DNA of 64,000 bases from Rhodothermales bacterium. Its GTDB lineage: Bacteria; Bacteroidota; Rhodothermia; Rhodothermales; VXPQ01. Positions 1-7,836 of this stretch are shown piece by piece. The stretch spans positions 1,374,759-1,438,758 of the forward strand of contig OX638295.1 in assembly GCA_951812345.1 (NCBI GenBank), read 5' to 3'. Every line of letters begins with the position of its first letter. Positions within the stretch are counted from its first letter, which is position 1. The position numbers and the translations under genes were made by a program. The notes under the pieces were generated by a model. The model made no database searches. It was not told where the DNA came from and was given only the letters and a program-made list of their open reading frames with translations.

Positions 1-908
1 CGTTCGAGGAGCAGGTCCATGGCAAGGGACCCCATTTCGTAAGCCGGTTGCGCGACGACGGTCAGAAAAGGATTGATTTGCGCAGCGATTTCGATATCGT
101 CGAAACAGGCCACTGCCATGTCCTCCGGAACACGCAACCCATGGCGTCTCAGGCTAACCAGTACTCCCACCGCCACGTGGTTGTTTGCGGCGATAATGGC
201 CTGAGGAAGCAAGTTCTTCTCGAACAGTTGTTCCGTAATCTCCTCGCCGCTTTGGCGGCTCGTACGTCCCGGATATACGTGAGGAACGAGGCTGGCTTCC
301 TTCATGGCGCGAAGGTATCCGGCCTGGCGTTCTTCCAGAGAAGAAACCCCGGGCCAGCCACCCACGAGGACAATGTCCCGGAACCCCTGCTCGACGAGAT
401 GACCGGTCAGATGGAGGGCTCCGGTGAATGTATCGCCCCATACCGCATCGGTGTCGATTTCCTCCACGGTGCGGTCGATCAACACCACCGGGATGCCGTG
501 GTGGTGAAGCATATCGAGGTGGTGGTCGTTTCCCGGGGCGGAAGAAATTAGCACGCCATCCACGCGGCGCGAGATGAGAACGTCCAGATAACGGCGTTCT
601 TTCTCCAGCGATTCATCGGAGTTGCCGAGAATGAGGGCGTATCCGTGTTGTTGCGCCCTGTCTTCTACTCCTCGGGCTACCGTGGTGTAAAACGAGTTGG
701 TAATGTCGGACAGAATCAGGGCAATGGCGTTCGTGCAGCCGTTGACAAGGCTGCGGGCTGCCGCATTGGGGACATACTTAAGCTTTTCGATAGCGGCGCG
801 CACTTTTCTGTGCGTGGCAGGCGCAAGCATGTCGGGTTGGTTAAAGTAGCGTGAGACGGTCATCGCACTGACACCCGCCTGGCTGGCGACATCCAGAATT
901 GTGTTCAT
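1..908 (-). CDS. LacI-family transcriptional regulator (partial, runs off the window start)
   Basis: About 302 codons are visible from an ATG at 908-906; the C-terminal end lies outside the window. The N-terminus (residues 1-55) is a LacI helix-turn-helix with TILDVASQAGVSAMTVSRYF and the hinge helix around PNAAARSLVNG. The rest is a periplasmic-binding-protein-like sugar sensor (NAIALILSD, VDGVLISSA, VVLIDRTV, a GWPG loop, FDDIEIAAQINP). Such proteins bind palindromic operators and release them, or bind them, on contact with a sugar ligand. It is divergent from the isomerase/aldolase genes and near a sulfatase operon. Two matching palindromes (1241-1256, 7786-7801) are good operator candidates, so it probably controls both units. 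The ligand is not known. Confidence 0.93.
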   Translation of the reverse strand, partial: MNTILDVASQAGVSAMTVSRYFNQPDMLAPATHRKVRAAIEKLKYVPNAAARSLVNGCTNAIALILSDITNSFYTTVARGVEDRAQQHGYALILGNSDESLEKERRYLDVLISRRVDGVLISSAPGNDHHLDMLHHHGIPVVLIDRTVEEIDTDAVWGDTFTGALHLTGHLVEQGFRDIVLVGGWPGVSSLEERQAGYLRAMKEASLVPHVYPGRTSRQSGEEITEQLFEKNLLPQAIIAANNHVAVGVLVSLRRHGLRVPEDMAVACFDDIEIAAQINPFLTVVAQPAYEMGSLAMDLLLE

Positions 909-927
909 CAAACTTCGCGGTCGATCA

Positions 928-969
928 AAGGAATTAAGGGGCGCGGATAAGGAATTAAGGGGCGCGGAT
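928..969. repeat. 21-bp perfect tandem duplication
   Basis: Two identical 21-bp units, 928-948 and 949-969, each containing GGAATTAAGGGGCGCGGAT, lie 20 bp upstream of the LacI start codon. They could be a polymerase-slippage duplication in the regulator's promoter region. No function is visible. Confidence 0.9.
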
Positions 970-1240
970 CAGGAACCCGCACCGGTAAACCACTTTTTCA
1001 TGATTTCCTGATGGTGCAGGTTCCCGGGACATCCGTTTCGATGCACCTTGCCTTGCACTGAATATGCGCGATTTATTGACGACGGCCAAATCGTCGTGCA
1101 TTTCTTCGGTTTTTTGGCGCCGGTTCCTCGGCGAGGAATAGTTTCGGCAAGCTCTGTGCGAGGCCGTCAGGGCATTAGGCTGTCCATCATCGATTAACTT
1201 GACATGGTGGGCCTGAATCGCTACCTTTCCTGGAGTAATG

Positions 1241-1256
1241 ATGTTAAGGTTAACAT
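1241..1256. promoter_or_regulatory. Candidate LacI operator (palindrome ATGTTAAGGTTAACAT)
   Basis: Perfect 7-bp arms ATGTTAA/TTAACAT around a GG centre, 46 bp before the GTG of the isomerase gene. It shares ATGTTA-N4-TAACAT with the palindrome at 7786-7801 in front of the sulfatase operon. LacI-family proteins bind palindromes of this size. The link to the adjacent regulator is inferred. Confidence 0.6.
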
Positions 1257-1302
1257 TTTTCATTGAATTTTCCGGCGCTCCGCGGAAAGAAAGAAGAAGC
1301 TT

Positions 1303-2910
1303 GTGACCACGAACGACGTTACGCTTATTGCTAATGGGGATCTGCGCCTCGCAGCCAATCAGAGATGCTGGCCTGAGCAGCAGAAAGTCGAACGGGCAAT
1401 CATGCGAGCCATCGAAGCGGAAGGGTATCAGGTAGTACGCGCCCACGAGGAACTTCCCCACAAGAAGCATGGCTTCATTGACAGTCAGAAGCACGGCCGG
1501 GCAGTCTTTCGGCAAATCGATCCTGACAAGCCTCTGGTGATTGCATTTGCGGCGTGGCAGTACTCGCATCACGTCCTGCCCGGTTTGTTGACCCATCGCG
1601 GGCCGATTCTGACCGTAGCCAACTGGAGCGGAACCTGGCCCGGTCTCGTCGGCATGCTTAACATGAACGGTTGCCTGACCAAGGCCGGCGTACCTTACAG
1701 CACACTCTGGAGCGACGATTTCACGGACGAGAAGTTCAGGCAGGGGCTTTGCGCCTGGCTCGGAACGGATAGCGTAGAACACGATCTGAGCCACGTGCTT
1801 CCCGCGTCTGAACTGGATTTTCCGGATGCGGAGTGGGAGCTTGGCCGACGACTGGCCGGAGAGCTTCGACGGGACAAGGCTATCATGGGGGTTTTTGACG
1901 AGGGATGCATGGGGATGTATAATGCGATCATTCCCGACGAACTGTTGCACCCGGTCGGAATTTTCAAAGAACGCCTTAGCCAAAGTGCTCTCTACTACGA
2001 AACTACTCGGGTTTCCGAGGAAGAGGCGCAGGCCTGTTTCGAGTGGCTCAAAGATCGTGGCGTGCGTTTTCAGTTGGGGCCGGACGAAGACGAACATCTC
2101 ACGGAAGCACAGGTCTTACGGCAGTGCAAGATGTACATCGCCGTACTCCGCATCGCCGATGATTTCGGTTGCGATCTCGTCGGAATCCAATACCAGCAGG
2201 GGCTCAAAGATCTGCTGCCCGCCTCCGATCTGGCAGAAGGCCTTCTGAACAACACGGAGCGTCCGCCGGTGTATTCGCGCGACGGCGCCCGCGAGCTCTA
2301 TCCCGGAACGGCGCTTCCACACTTCAACGAGGTCGATGAGTGTGCCGGGCTGGATGCCCTGGTGACCCATCGCCTCTGGTGCGCACTCGGGTATCCACCG
2401 GAGACAACTCTGCATGACCTTCGCTGGGGCGAGTCCTATCACGGAGATTTCGTGTGGGTCTTCGAGATTTCCGGGGCTGCGCCGCCCGCACATTTCACAG
2501 GAGGCTATTCGGGGACGAGTAGCGAACGCCAGCCATCCATGTATTTCCGGTTGGGCGGAGGAACGCTGAAAGGAATCAGCAAGCCGGGTGAGATAATCTG
2601 GAGCCGTGTTTTTGCCGAGGACGGCCGTCTCAAGGCCGACGTGGGGCGGGGAACGGTCGTGGAATTACCCCGGGAAGAAACGGAGCGCCGGTGGCAGCTT
2701 ACCACATCGCAGTGGCCGATCCTGCACGCCGTTCTGCATGGTGTTTCGCGTGACCAGATGATGGCCCGCCACAAGTCGAATCACATCCAGGTAGCCTATG
2801 CGCCCGATGACGACGCGGCGCGGAAGGCGCTGATCTCGAAAGTAGCGGCGTTCCAGAACATGGGCATCGAAACCTTCGTATGTGGTTCGCATGAGAGAAT
2901 CGCTTCTTGA
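1303..2910 (+). CDS. L-fucose/D-arabinose isomerase-family protein
   Basis: 535 residues. Members of this family convert aldoses to ketoses (fucose to fuculose, arabinose to ribulose) with a metal bound by Glu, Asp and His. Visible supports are the acidic FDEGCMGMYNAI segment with Glu about residue 200, and the C-terminal HKSNHIQVAYA motif at about 490-500, which matches the metal-binding His region of fucose isomerases. The length is slightly shorter than E. coli FucI (about 590). The GTG start at 1303 is preceded by a purine-rich GAAAGAAAGAAGAAG stretch; no better start is seen. The aldolase gene follows directly. Substrate is uncertain; some family members are annotated only as fucose isomerase-like. 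Confidence 0.8.
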   Translation: MTTNDVTLIANGDLRLAANQRCWPEQQKVERAIMRAIEAEGYQVVRAHEELPHKKHGFIDSQKHGRAVFRQIDPDKPLVIAFAAWQYSHHVLPGLLTHRGPILTVANWSGTWPGLVGMLNMNGCLTKAGVPYSTLWSDDFTDEKFRQGLCAWLGTDSVEHDLSHVLPASELDFPDAEWELGRRLAGELRRDKAIMGVFDEGCMGMYNAIIPDELLHPVGIFKERLSQSALYYETTRVSEEEAQACFEWLKDRGVRFQLGPDEDEHLTEAQVLRQCKMYIAVLRIADDFGCDLVGIQYQQGLKDLLPASDLAEGLLNNTERPPVYSRDGARELYPGTALPHFNEVDECAGLDALVTHRLWCALGYPPETTLHDLRWGESYHGDFVWVFEISGAAPPAHFTGGYSGTSSERQPSMYFRLGGGTLKGISKPGEIIWSRVFAEDGRLKADVGRGTVVELPREETERRWQLTTSQWPILHAVLHGVSRDQMMARHKSNHIQVAYAPDDDAARKALISKVAAFQNMGIETFVCGSHERIAS

Positions 2911-2953
2911 GGGAATGCTTGCGGGCCCTTCGGGAAAAAGGAACATCCAGCCT

Positions 2954-3751
2954 ATGACCTCCACGGAAGATATCCGTCGCCTGTTACTTGACCTCGCGCA
3001 CGATCTCGGGGACGGGCGGCATATGGCTATCGCCGGGGAGGGGAATGTATCGGGCAAGCTGGATGACCACCACTTCCTTATTAAAGCCAGTGGTACCCGG
3101 ATGTCAACGCTGAAACCCGAAGAACTGGTAGGGGTTGATGCCCGACCATTGCTGGCGGCCCTGGAAGGAGGGAAAGACCTTGCCGATGAGGAAATAGAGA
3201 GGTTGCTATTGGAAGTGCGCACGGATCCGGACGCACTCAAGCCCTCGGTCGAGAGCCTGTTTCACGCCTGGTTGCTGACTCTGCCGGGAATCCGGATCAT
3301 CGGACACGTCCACGCCATCGCCGTCAACCAGGTGCTCTGCTCACCGCGAAAGCGGGATTTTGCCGTCCGGCGCGTGATTCCCGACCAGGTTGTCTACTGT
3401 GGCGTGGAATCGGTTCTGATACCCTACGTGGATCCTGGCTTTACGCTGGCTCGGCACATGGCCAGGGAAGTGGAAACGTTTCGGAAAAGAACGGGGGTAC
3501 TGCCCAAGATCATTTTGCTTGAGAACCATGGTATCATTGCCTTGGGAGCGCAGCACACAGAGGTCATCGCAGCGCTGGCCATGGCAGAGAAGGCAGCCCG
3601 CATATTCGTCGGCGCCGCGACTCTCGGGGGCCCGGTTTTTATGGATGAATTCGAGGTTTATCGCATTGCCGGACGCACCGACGAACACTATCGGCAGCGC
3701 ATGCTTGAGCGTCATCTGCCCCGATCAGATCATGCAGATCCGGCAGACTGA
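2954..3751 (+). CDS. Class II aldolase/adducin-family protein (fuculose/rhamnulose-phosphate aldolase type)
   Basis: Zn-dependent class II aldolases of this family split phosphorylated ketoses to dihydroxyacetone phosphate and an aldehyde. The protein has the family's GEGNVSG phosphate-binding start, KASGTRM, the metal-binding pair His118/His120 in GHVHAIAVN, and the third ligand His192 in ENHGIIALG. I chose ATG 2954, with an AGGA upstream, over GTG 2882, which lies inside the isomerase gene; the frame is open in both cases. It forms an operon with the isomerase. Its 3' end overlaps the tail of the convergent maturase gene by 22 bp (3730-3751). The exact sugar is not determined. Confidence 0.85.
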   Translation: MTSTEDIRRLLLDLAHDLGDGRHMAIAGEGNVSGKLDDHHFLIKASGTRMSTLKPEELVGVDARPLLAALEGGKDLADEEIERLLLEVRTDPDALKPSVESLFHAWLLTLPGIRIIGHVHAIAVNQVLCSPRKRDFAVRRVIPDQVVYCGVESVLIPYVDPGFTLARHMAREVETFRKRTGVLPKIILLENHGIIALGAQHTEVIAALAMAEKAARIFVGAATLGGPVFMDEFEVYRIAGRTDEHYRQRMLERHLPRSDHADPAD

Positions 3752-5187
3752 TCCCCGCCATTCCTGAAAGCGCCACAACACGCCTTGTATTTCCTGCCGC
3801 TGCCGCAGGGACAGGGCTTATTCCGGCCTATGCGCCCGCCACTGGCGTGGAAATCCTGCCAGCGCGACCACGCCATGACGTCAGCAGGCGCTCTTCTCCG
3901 GTAAAGCTGATCGGCCATGAATCTCATGTAGGGGTCGATGTGCTTGAAGAACATCTTGTAACCGGCACACAAGTAATTTAATCCTGCTTCGCCGTCGGGC
4001 GTCTTCATAAAACGCTTTTTGGGACATTCACCGTTGCAGGCGAAACGCACGTCACACCGGCGGCAGTAATCCGGCAGCGTATCTTGTTTGGCGGCCCCGA
4101 ATGATTGCTGCTGGAAAGAATGCGTCATGGATAGCAGCGGCTTATCCATGATGTTGCCCAGTTTGTTGGCAGGATAGACGAAGTGATCGCAGGAATAGAG
4201 ATCCCCATTGTGCTCAAGTGCGAGCGCATCGCCACACGTTTCGCGAAACACACAAAGGCCTGGCTGCCTCCCGATCCAGGATTCCAGTGCTACATCAAAG
4301 AGTTGAACGAAGTATTGACCAACATCATTGCGCACCCATTCATCGAAAATGGTGCACAGGAATCGGCCATACTGCTCCGGCTCGACCGACCACTCGGAAA
4401 CAACGGCCTCATCTGCAAAATCAGGAGAAACAAGCGACAAGTGATCCAACCCCGGCTCGGTTGCCACACGCTCTACAATCGGGATGAACTGCATAAACCC
4501 GCTACCGATCTCCTTCAAAAACCGGTAGACCTCAAGTGCATAGTCTCCGTTATGGCGCTGGACGACCGTCAGCGTGTTAAAGGCCACGTCGTGTTTTTTT
4601 AGACAGGAAAGGCCCTGTATCACCCGATCGAAGGTAGGCTGACCACCCTTGTCCACCCGGTATCTGTCGTGTAGCGTGCGCGGGCCGTCGATGGAAAGCC
4701 CGATCAGAAAGTTGTGCTCCGCAAAGAAGGCACACCACGTATCATCAAGGATTACCCCGTTGGTCTGGAAAGCATTCTCGACTTTCCTGCCGTCTGCGTA
4801 TTTTTTCTGGAGTGCTACGACCTTTTGGAAGTATTCCACCCCCAGCAGCGTTGGCTCACCCCCCTGCCAGGCAAAGCTGATGACAGGCGTGTCCTGTGAT
4901 TCAATGTATTGCCGAATATAGGTCTCCAGGACATCGTCCTGCATCGACCAGGCCGCTCTTTTCTGTGCTTGAGGATAGAGGTTTTCCTTCTCCAAATAGA
5001 AGCAATATGTACAATCCAGATTGCAAAGTGGCCCGATGGGTTTCGTCATCACATGGAAGACCGTCTTCAAATCGTTCGCTACAGGCTCCATAACGGGGTT
5101 TAGATCATGTTCCTTTTTCATGAGGATGTCTTTTCCAGCCATTATCCCTGCATTCGAGGTCTTTCGGGGCAAAATGCGGGTTAGCAA
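3730..5187 (-). CDS. Anaerobic-type sulfatase-maturating enzyme (radical SAM/SPASM) with C-terminal SEC-C motif
   Basis: Radical SAM enzyme that oxidises the active-site Cys (or Ser) of sulfatases to formylglycine. The 4Fe-4S motif CNLDCTYC has Cys55, 59 and 62 in CX3CX2C spacing, and the SPASM cysteines follow (CGDALALEHNGDLYSCDH, CRRCDVRFACNGEC). The last 40 residues add a SEC-C-type zinc motif (GRNKPCPCGSGRKYKACC), which is not part of the usual maturase core of about 370-410 residues. The gene starts 2 bp after the sulfatase stop, so it is probably translationally coupled. Internal starts Met16 and Met23 (5142, 5121) are alternatives, because maturases normally have a short leader before the SAM domain. 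Confidence 0.92.
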   Translation of the reverse strand: MLTRILPRKTSNAGIMAGKDILMKKEHDLNPVMEPVANDLKTVFHVMTKPIGPLCNLDCTYCFYLEKENLYPQAQKRAAWSMQDDVLETYIRQYIESQDTPVISFAWQGGEPTLLGVEYFQKVVALQKKYADGRKVENAFQTNGVILDDTWCAFFAEHNFLIGLSIDGPRTLHDRYRVDKGGQPTFDRVIQGLSCLKKHDVAFNTLTVVQRHNGDYALEVYRFLKEIGSGFMQFIPIVERVATEPGLDHLSLVSPDFADEAVVSEWSVEPEQYGRFLCTIFDEWVRNDVGQYFVQLFDVALESWIGRQPGLCVFRETCGDALALEHNGDLYSCDHFVYPANKLGNIMDKPLLSMTHSFQQQSFGAAKQDTLPDYCRRCDVRFACNGECPKKRFMKTPDGEAGLNYLCAGYKMFFKHIDPYMRFMADQLYRRRAPADVMAWSRWQDFHASGGRIGRNKPCPCGSGRKYKACCGAFRNGGDQSAGSA

Positions 5188-5189
5188 TA

Positions 5190-6737
5190 TCAGGTAGACG
5201 GTACATCCCTTCCCAGATGTCGATGTCCCTGTTGCGTTCGCAGGTGACGCAGACGGCGGCGGTCGTCCATCAAGTGCTCAATGGGTTTCTGATCCCTGCC
5301 CCCTTGCTCCCACGATCCCAGTTCGGCACGAATTTGTTCAGCCTTCGCCAGCAGCCGCTCAACAACCTCCGGGTGTTGCGCAGCCAGGTCGTTCGTTTCG
5401 CCGGGGTCCGTTTCCAGATCAAATAGCATGGGCGCTTCGAGCTCGCGCAATCCTGACTCCCACCACACAAGCATCTCGGACCGACGCGGCAGATGCAACT
5501 TCCATTGCCCCTCACGCACGGCCTGGAGGTTTAGCCCATTGTAGTAATAGAACATCCGGTCAGGGGCTATGGTCTCTTCGGCGCCGGAAAGCACCGGCCG
5601 GAGATCCATCCCGTCGATTACCCGGTCCTCCGGCAGGGGAGCCCCTGCCAGACCGGCTATCGTCGGTAAAAGGTCCATCAGGTTGATCATTGCATCGTTC
5701 GTCTGTCCGGCAACGACCCCACCCGGCCAGCGCATGATGCAGGGTACGCGCATGCCCCCCTCGAACGTAGAGCCTTTTCCGCCGCGCAGCGGTGCGTTCG
5801 ATCCATGCGTAGGCGACGGACTGGCCCCATTATCCGAGGCAAAGATCACAAGAGTATTTTCCGTCAGGCCGAGCTCGTCCAGTGTTTTCAGCACCTCGCC
5901 CGTACTCCAGTCGATTTCCTCCACCATGTCTCCGTAGACACCGTCCGGGGATTGTCCCGCAAACCTCGGATTCGCCATCCACGGGGCGTGCGACCGAGTG
6001 TGGGGAAGATAGATAAAGAACGGCCGATCCCGGTGCGCACGGATGAAGTCGGTCGCGCGTCGGGTGAAATGCTCCGTTATTGTCGTGACATGAGCATCCG
6101 GATCCACGATTTCATTGTTCTCAAGCAGCGGGGTGGATCCATCCGGGTTCGTGTTGCCCACCATGCCGTAGAAGAGGTCGAAGCCGTGCCGGTTCGGGTG
6201 AAACTCCGAAGAAGACGTGAAGCCCTCGTGGGTCTGGTAATTGAAACCTTGGGGTACGCCGAGGTGCCATTTGCCGATACAGGCCGTCGCATACCCTTCG
6301 TCCTTAAGTAACCCGGCTACCGTGATTTCGCTTTCTTGCAGGCCCAGGTCCGAATATACCCCGCCCACAGCATAGGGCATTCCGCAGCGAGACGGATAAC
6401 GCCCGGTCAACAGGGAAGCTCTGGAGGGGCTGCACACGGAGCACGTCACGTGAAAATCCGTAAAGCGCATGCCCGCATCGGCCAGGCCGTCCAGGTTGGG
6501 CGTGCGGATGGTTTGCGAGCCGTAACAGGCCAGGTCGCCATAGCCCAGGTCGTCGGCGAAGATAACAATGACGTTGGGTGGTCGTCCGTCCGGTGCATCG
6601 TCCCGGCAGGCAGAAAGACCCGGCACGGCAGCGGCCACACCGGCGGTTGCCGCCAGTTTCAGGAATTCCCGCCGGCTTTGCCCCCCCGGTTTGTTCTTTC
6701 GCAGGACGTGTTCCGATATATAACGTGGTTCGTTCAT
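5190..6737 (-). CDS. Sulfatase, Cys-type, Tat/lipoprotein exported
   Basis: 515-residue sulfatase (alkaline-phosphatase superfamily, S1 type). The N-terminus has a Tat motif (SRREFLKLAA) and a lipobox-like end LSAC with Cys44. The metal site appears as [15 protein letters not shown], the modification site is CSPSRASLLTG with Cys102 as the formylglycine precursor, and the second signature is CIGKWHLG. Because the site is Cys-type it can be matured by the adjacent radical-SAM enzyme. It probably removes sulfate esters from algal or host polysaccharide in the periplasm. It lies in an operon with an ankyrin protein upstream and the maturase downstream. The last 20 residues are basic and unlike a normal sulfatase end, possibly a local frameshift. 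Confidence 0.93.
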   Translation of the reverse strand: MNEPRYISEHVLRKNKPGGQSRREFLKLAATAGVAAAVPGLSACRDDAPDGRPPNVIVIFADDLGYGDLACYGSQTIRTPNLDGLADAGMRFTDFHVTCSVCSPSRASLLTGRYPSRCGMPYAVGGVYSDLGLQESEITVAGLLKDEGYATACIGKWHLGVPQGFNYQTHEGFTSSSEFHPNRHGFDLFYGMVGNTNPDGSTPLLENNEIVDPDAHVTTITEHFTRRATDFIRAHRDRPFFIYLPHTRSHAPWMANPRFAGQSPDGVYGDMVEEIDWSTGEVLKTLDELGLTENTLVIFASDNGASPSPTHGSNAPLRGGKGSTFEGGMRVPCIMRWPGGVVAGQTNDAMINLMDLLPTIAGLAGAPLPEDRVIDGMDLRPVLSGAEETIAPDRMFYYYNGLNLQAVREGQWKLHLPRRSEMLVWWESGLRELEAPMLFDLETDPGETNDLAAQHPEVVERLLAKAEQIRAELGSWEQGGRDQKPIEHLMDDRRRLRHLRTQQGHRHLGRDVPST

Positions 6738-6752
6738 CGATACCCTCTCGTT

Positions 6753-7436
6753 TTACGGTCCTGCATGTTCTTGAAGTAACGCGCTGATCTGATCGTTGCC
6801 GTAGTGCTCCGCCAACCCCCGGGGCGTATTTCCCTGCGGCGTGGGCCCTGTCCCGGCCCTGACATGAACCTCTGCCCCGGCATCGAGCAGGTATCGGACC
6901 AGTTCCAGGCTACCGCTATAGGCTGCCCAGTGTAGCACGGTCCAGCCGTGGTTGGTGCTTCTCTGGTTGACCTCGGCTCCGGCTTCGATCAGGAGATGAC
7001 CCATCTCGGCCTGTCCGGCCATTGCAGCGCGAAGCAGTGGCGTCCAACCGTCGATGCCCTTCGCGTGCGCATCCGCTCCGCTTGCCAGAAGCAGCCTCGC
7101 CATCTCCACCTGCCCCATTTTCGCTGCCCGGTGCAGCGGCGTCCAGCTGGCCGCGCCATGGGCATCTACTTCGGCGCCTGCCGCAAGGAGCTGCCGGGCG
7201 ATCGCTACGTGCCCCGCCACCGCCGCGCGATGCAGGGGGGTCCAATCGCCCATACGAGCATTCACATCGGCGCCCTGTTCGATGAGTGTGGATACCGTCT
7301 TGAGGTCTCCCGCCTCCACGGCGCGATGCAGCGGTTCGTCAGGGCGATCCTGGATAGTTAGGGCCGCCAAAAGCATGCAGGTTACCAGCATCGCGGCGAC
7401 GAATCGTACTTCCCTGATCCTTTGCGTCTTTTCCAT
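6753..7436 (-). CDS. Exported ankyrin-repeat protein
   Basis: 227 residues with an N-terminal signal or membrane anchor (about residues 10-28, VAAMLVTCMLLAALTI) followed by about five to six ankyrin repeats (for example GDWTPLHRAAVAGHVAIARQ, SWTPLHRAAKMGQVEMARLL). Ankyrin repeats bind proteins; no catalytic domain is present. The ATG is 3 bp from the TAA of the broken sulfatase frame at 7440-7442, and the intact sulfatase follows after 15 bp, so it is an integral part of the sulfatase operon. A role as a periplasmic partner or inhibitor of the sulfatases is a guess from position only. Confidence 0.88.
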   Translation of the reverse strand: MEKTQRIREVRFVAAMLVTCMLLAALTIQDRPDEPLHRAVEAGDLKTVSTLIEQGADVNARMGDWTPLHRAAVAGHVAIARQLLAAGAEVDAHGAASWTPLHRAAKMGQVEMARLLLASGADAHAKGIDGWTPLLRAAMAGQAEMGHLLIEAGAEVNQRSTNHGWTVLHWAAYSGSLELVRYLLDAGAEVHVRAGTGPTPQGNTPRGLAEHYGNDQISALLQEHAGP

Positions 7437-7439
7437 AGG

Positions 7440-7779
7440 TTACTCGAATATCCGATCAACGTGCTCCTCCTGTTGAGAAGGATTCTCGGAGCGGGGGATA
7501 AGAGGCGCGGGATGCTCCACTCGCCCGAGGGGACGGATGTTCTCGCCCTGGATACCGGCGACCTTCCCGAGCCAATTGGTCGAGGTGCGGCGTCCGATTC
7601 AGTGTAGAGCCGTAGCAGCCTATATCTCCATAGCCGAGATCATCGGCGTTGATCAGGATGATATTGGGACGCTCAACTGTTCTGCCAGTGCATGACAGCC
7701 CTTGCGACAGCACGAAGGCAGTTGTGCCGCTACCTGTTAGCTGTAAGAACGTTCTCCGCTCCATCGTGGCGATTCGCAA
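7440..7779 (-). pseudogene. Sulfatase pseudogene with internal deletion
   Basis: The first ~70 codons are a normal exported sulfatase start: Tat-like [12 protein letters not shown], lipobox LSC, then [20 protein letters not shown] and [11 protein letters not shown]. The frame then jumps to unrelated residues and stops at 7456. In a neighbouring frame the remaining DNA encodes a sensible acidic tail ([16 protein letters not shown] then EEHVDRIFE) that stops at 7440-7442, 3 bp before the ankyrin start. The simplest reading is a deletion of the central ~400 codons, including the CxPSR site, with a frame change. No active sulfatase can be made. The start could be TTG 7779 or ATG 7764. Confidence 0.85.
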
Positions 7780-7785
7780 AGGAGG

Positions 7786-7801
7786 ATGTTATCGATAACA
7801 T
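7786..7801. promoter_or_regulatory. Candidate LacI operator (palindrome ATGTTATCGATAACAT)
   Basis: Perfect 16-bp palindrome with the central CG typical of LacI-family operators, just upstream of the first (broken) sulfatase gene. It shares ATGTTA-N4-TAACAT with 1241-1256. I saw no other copy in the window. It would place the sulfatase-ankyrin-maturase operon under the same regulator as the isomerase and aldolase. Confidence 0.65.
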
Positions 7802-7836
7802 TTACGAAGAAACTGACATGATGTCAAGCCCGGGCT

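Larger units (their letters stand above)
909..1302. other. Divergent intergenic region between lacI-type gene and isomerase
   Basis: This 394-bp region should hold the promoters for both the regulator (leftward) and the isomerase operon (rightward). It contains the 21-bp tandem duplication at its left end and the 16-bp operator-like palindrome at 1241-1256. A long open frame crosses it on the minus strand but it is antisense to the isomerase and looks non-coding. Confidence 0.6.

Noticed and set aside
955-2097. 380-codon minus-strand frame over the isomerase gene
   Set aside because: Antisense to the isomerase and crossing the operator region; His/Pro/Arg-rich composition without a domain.
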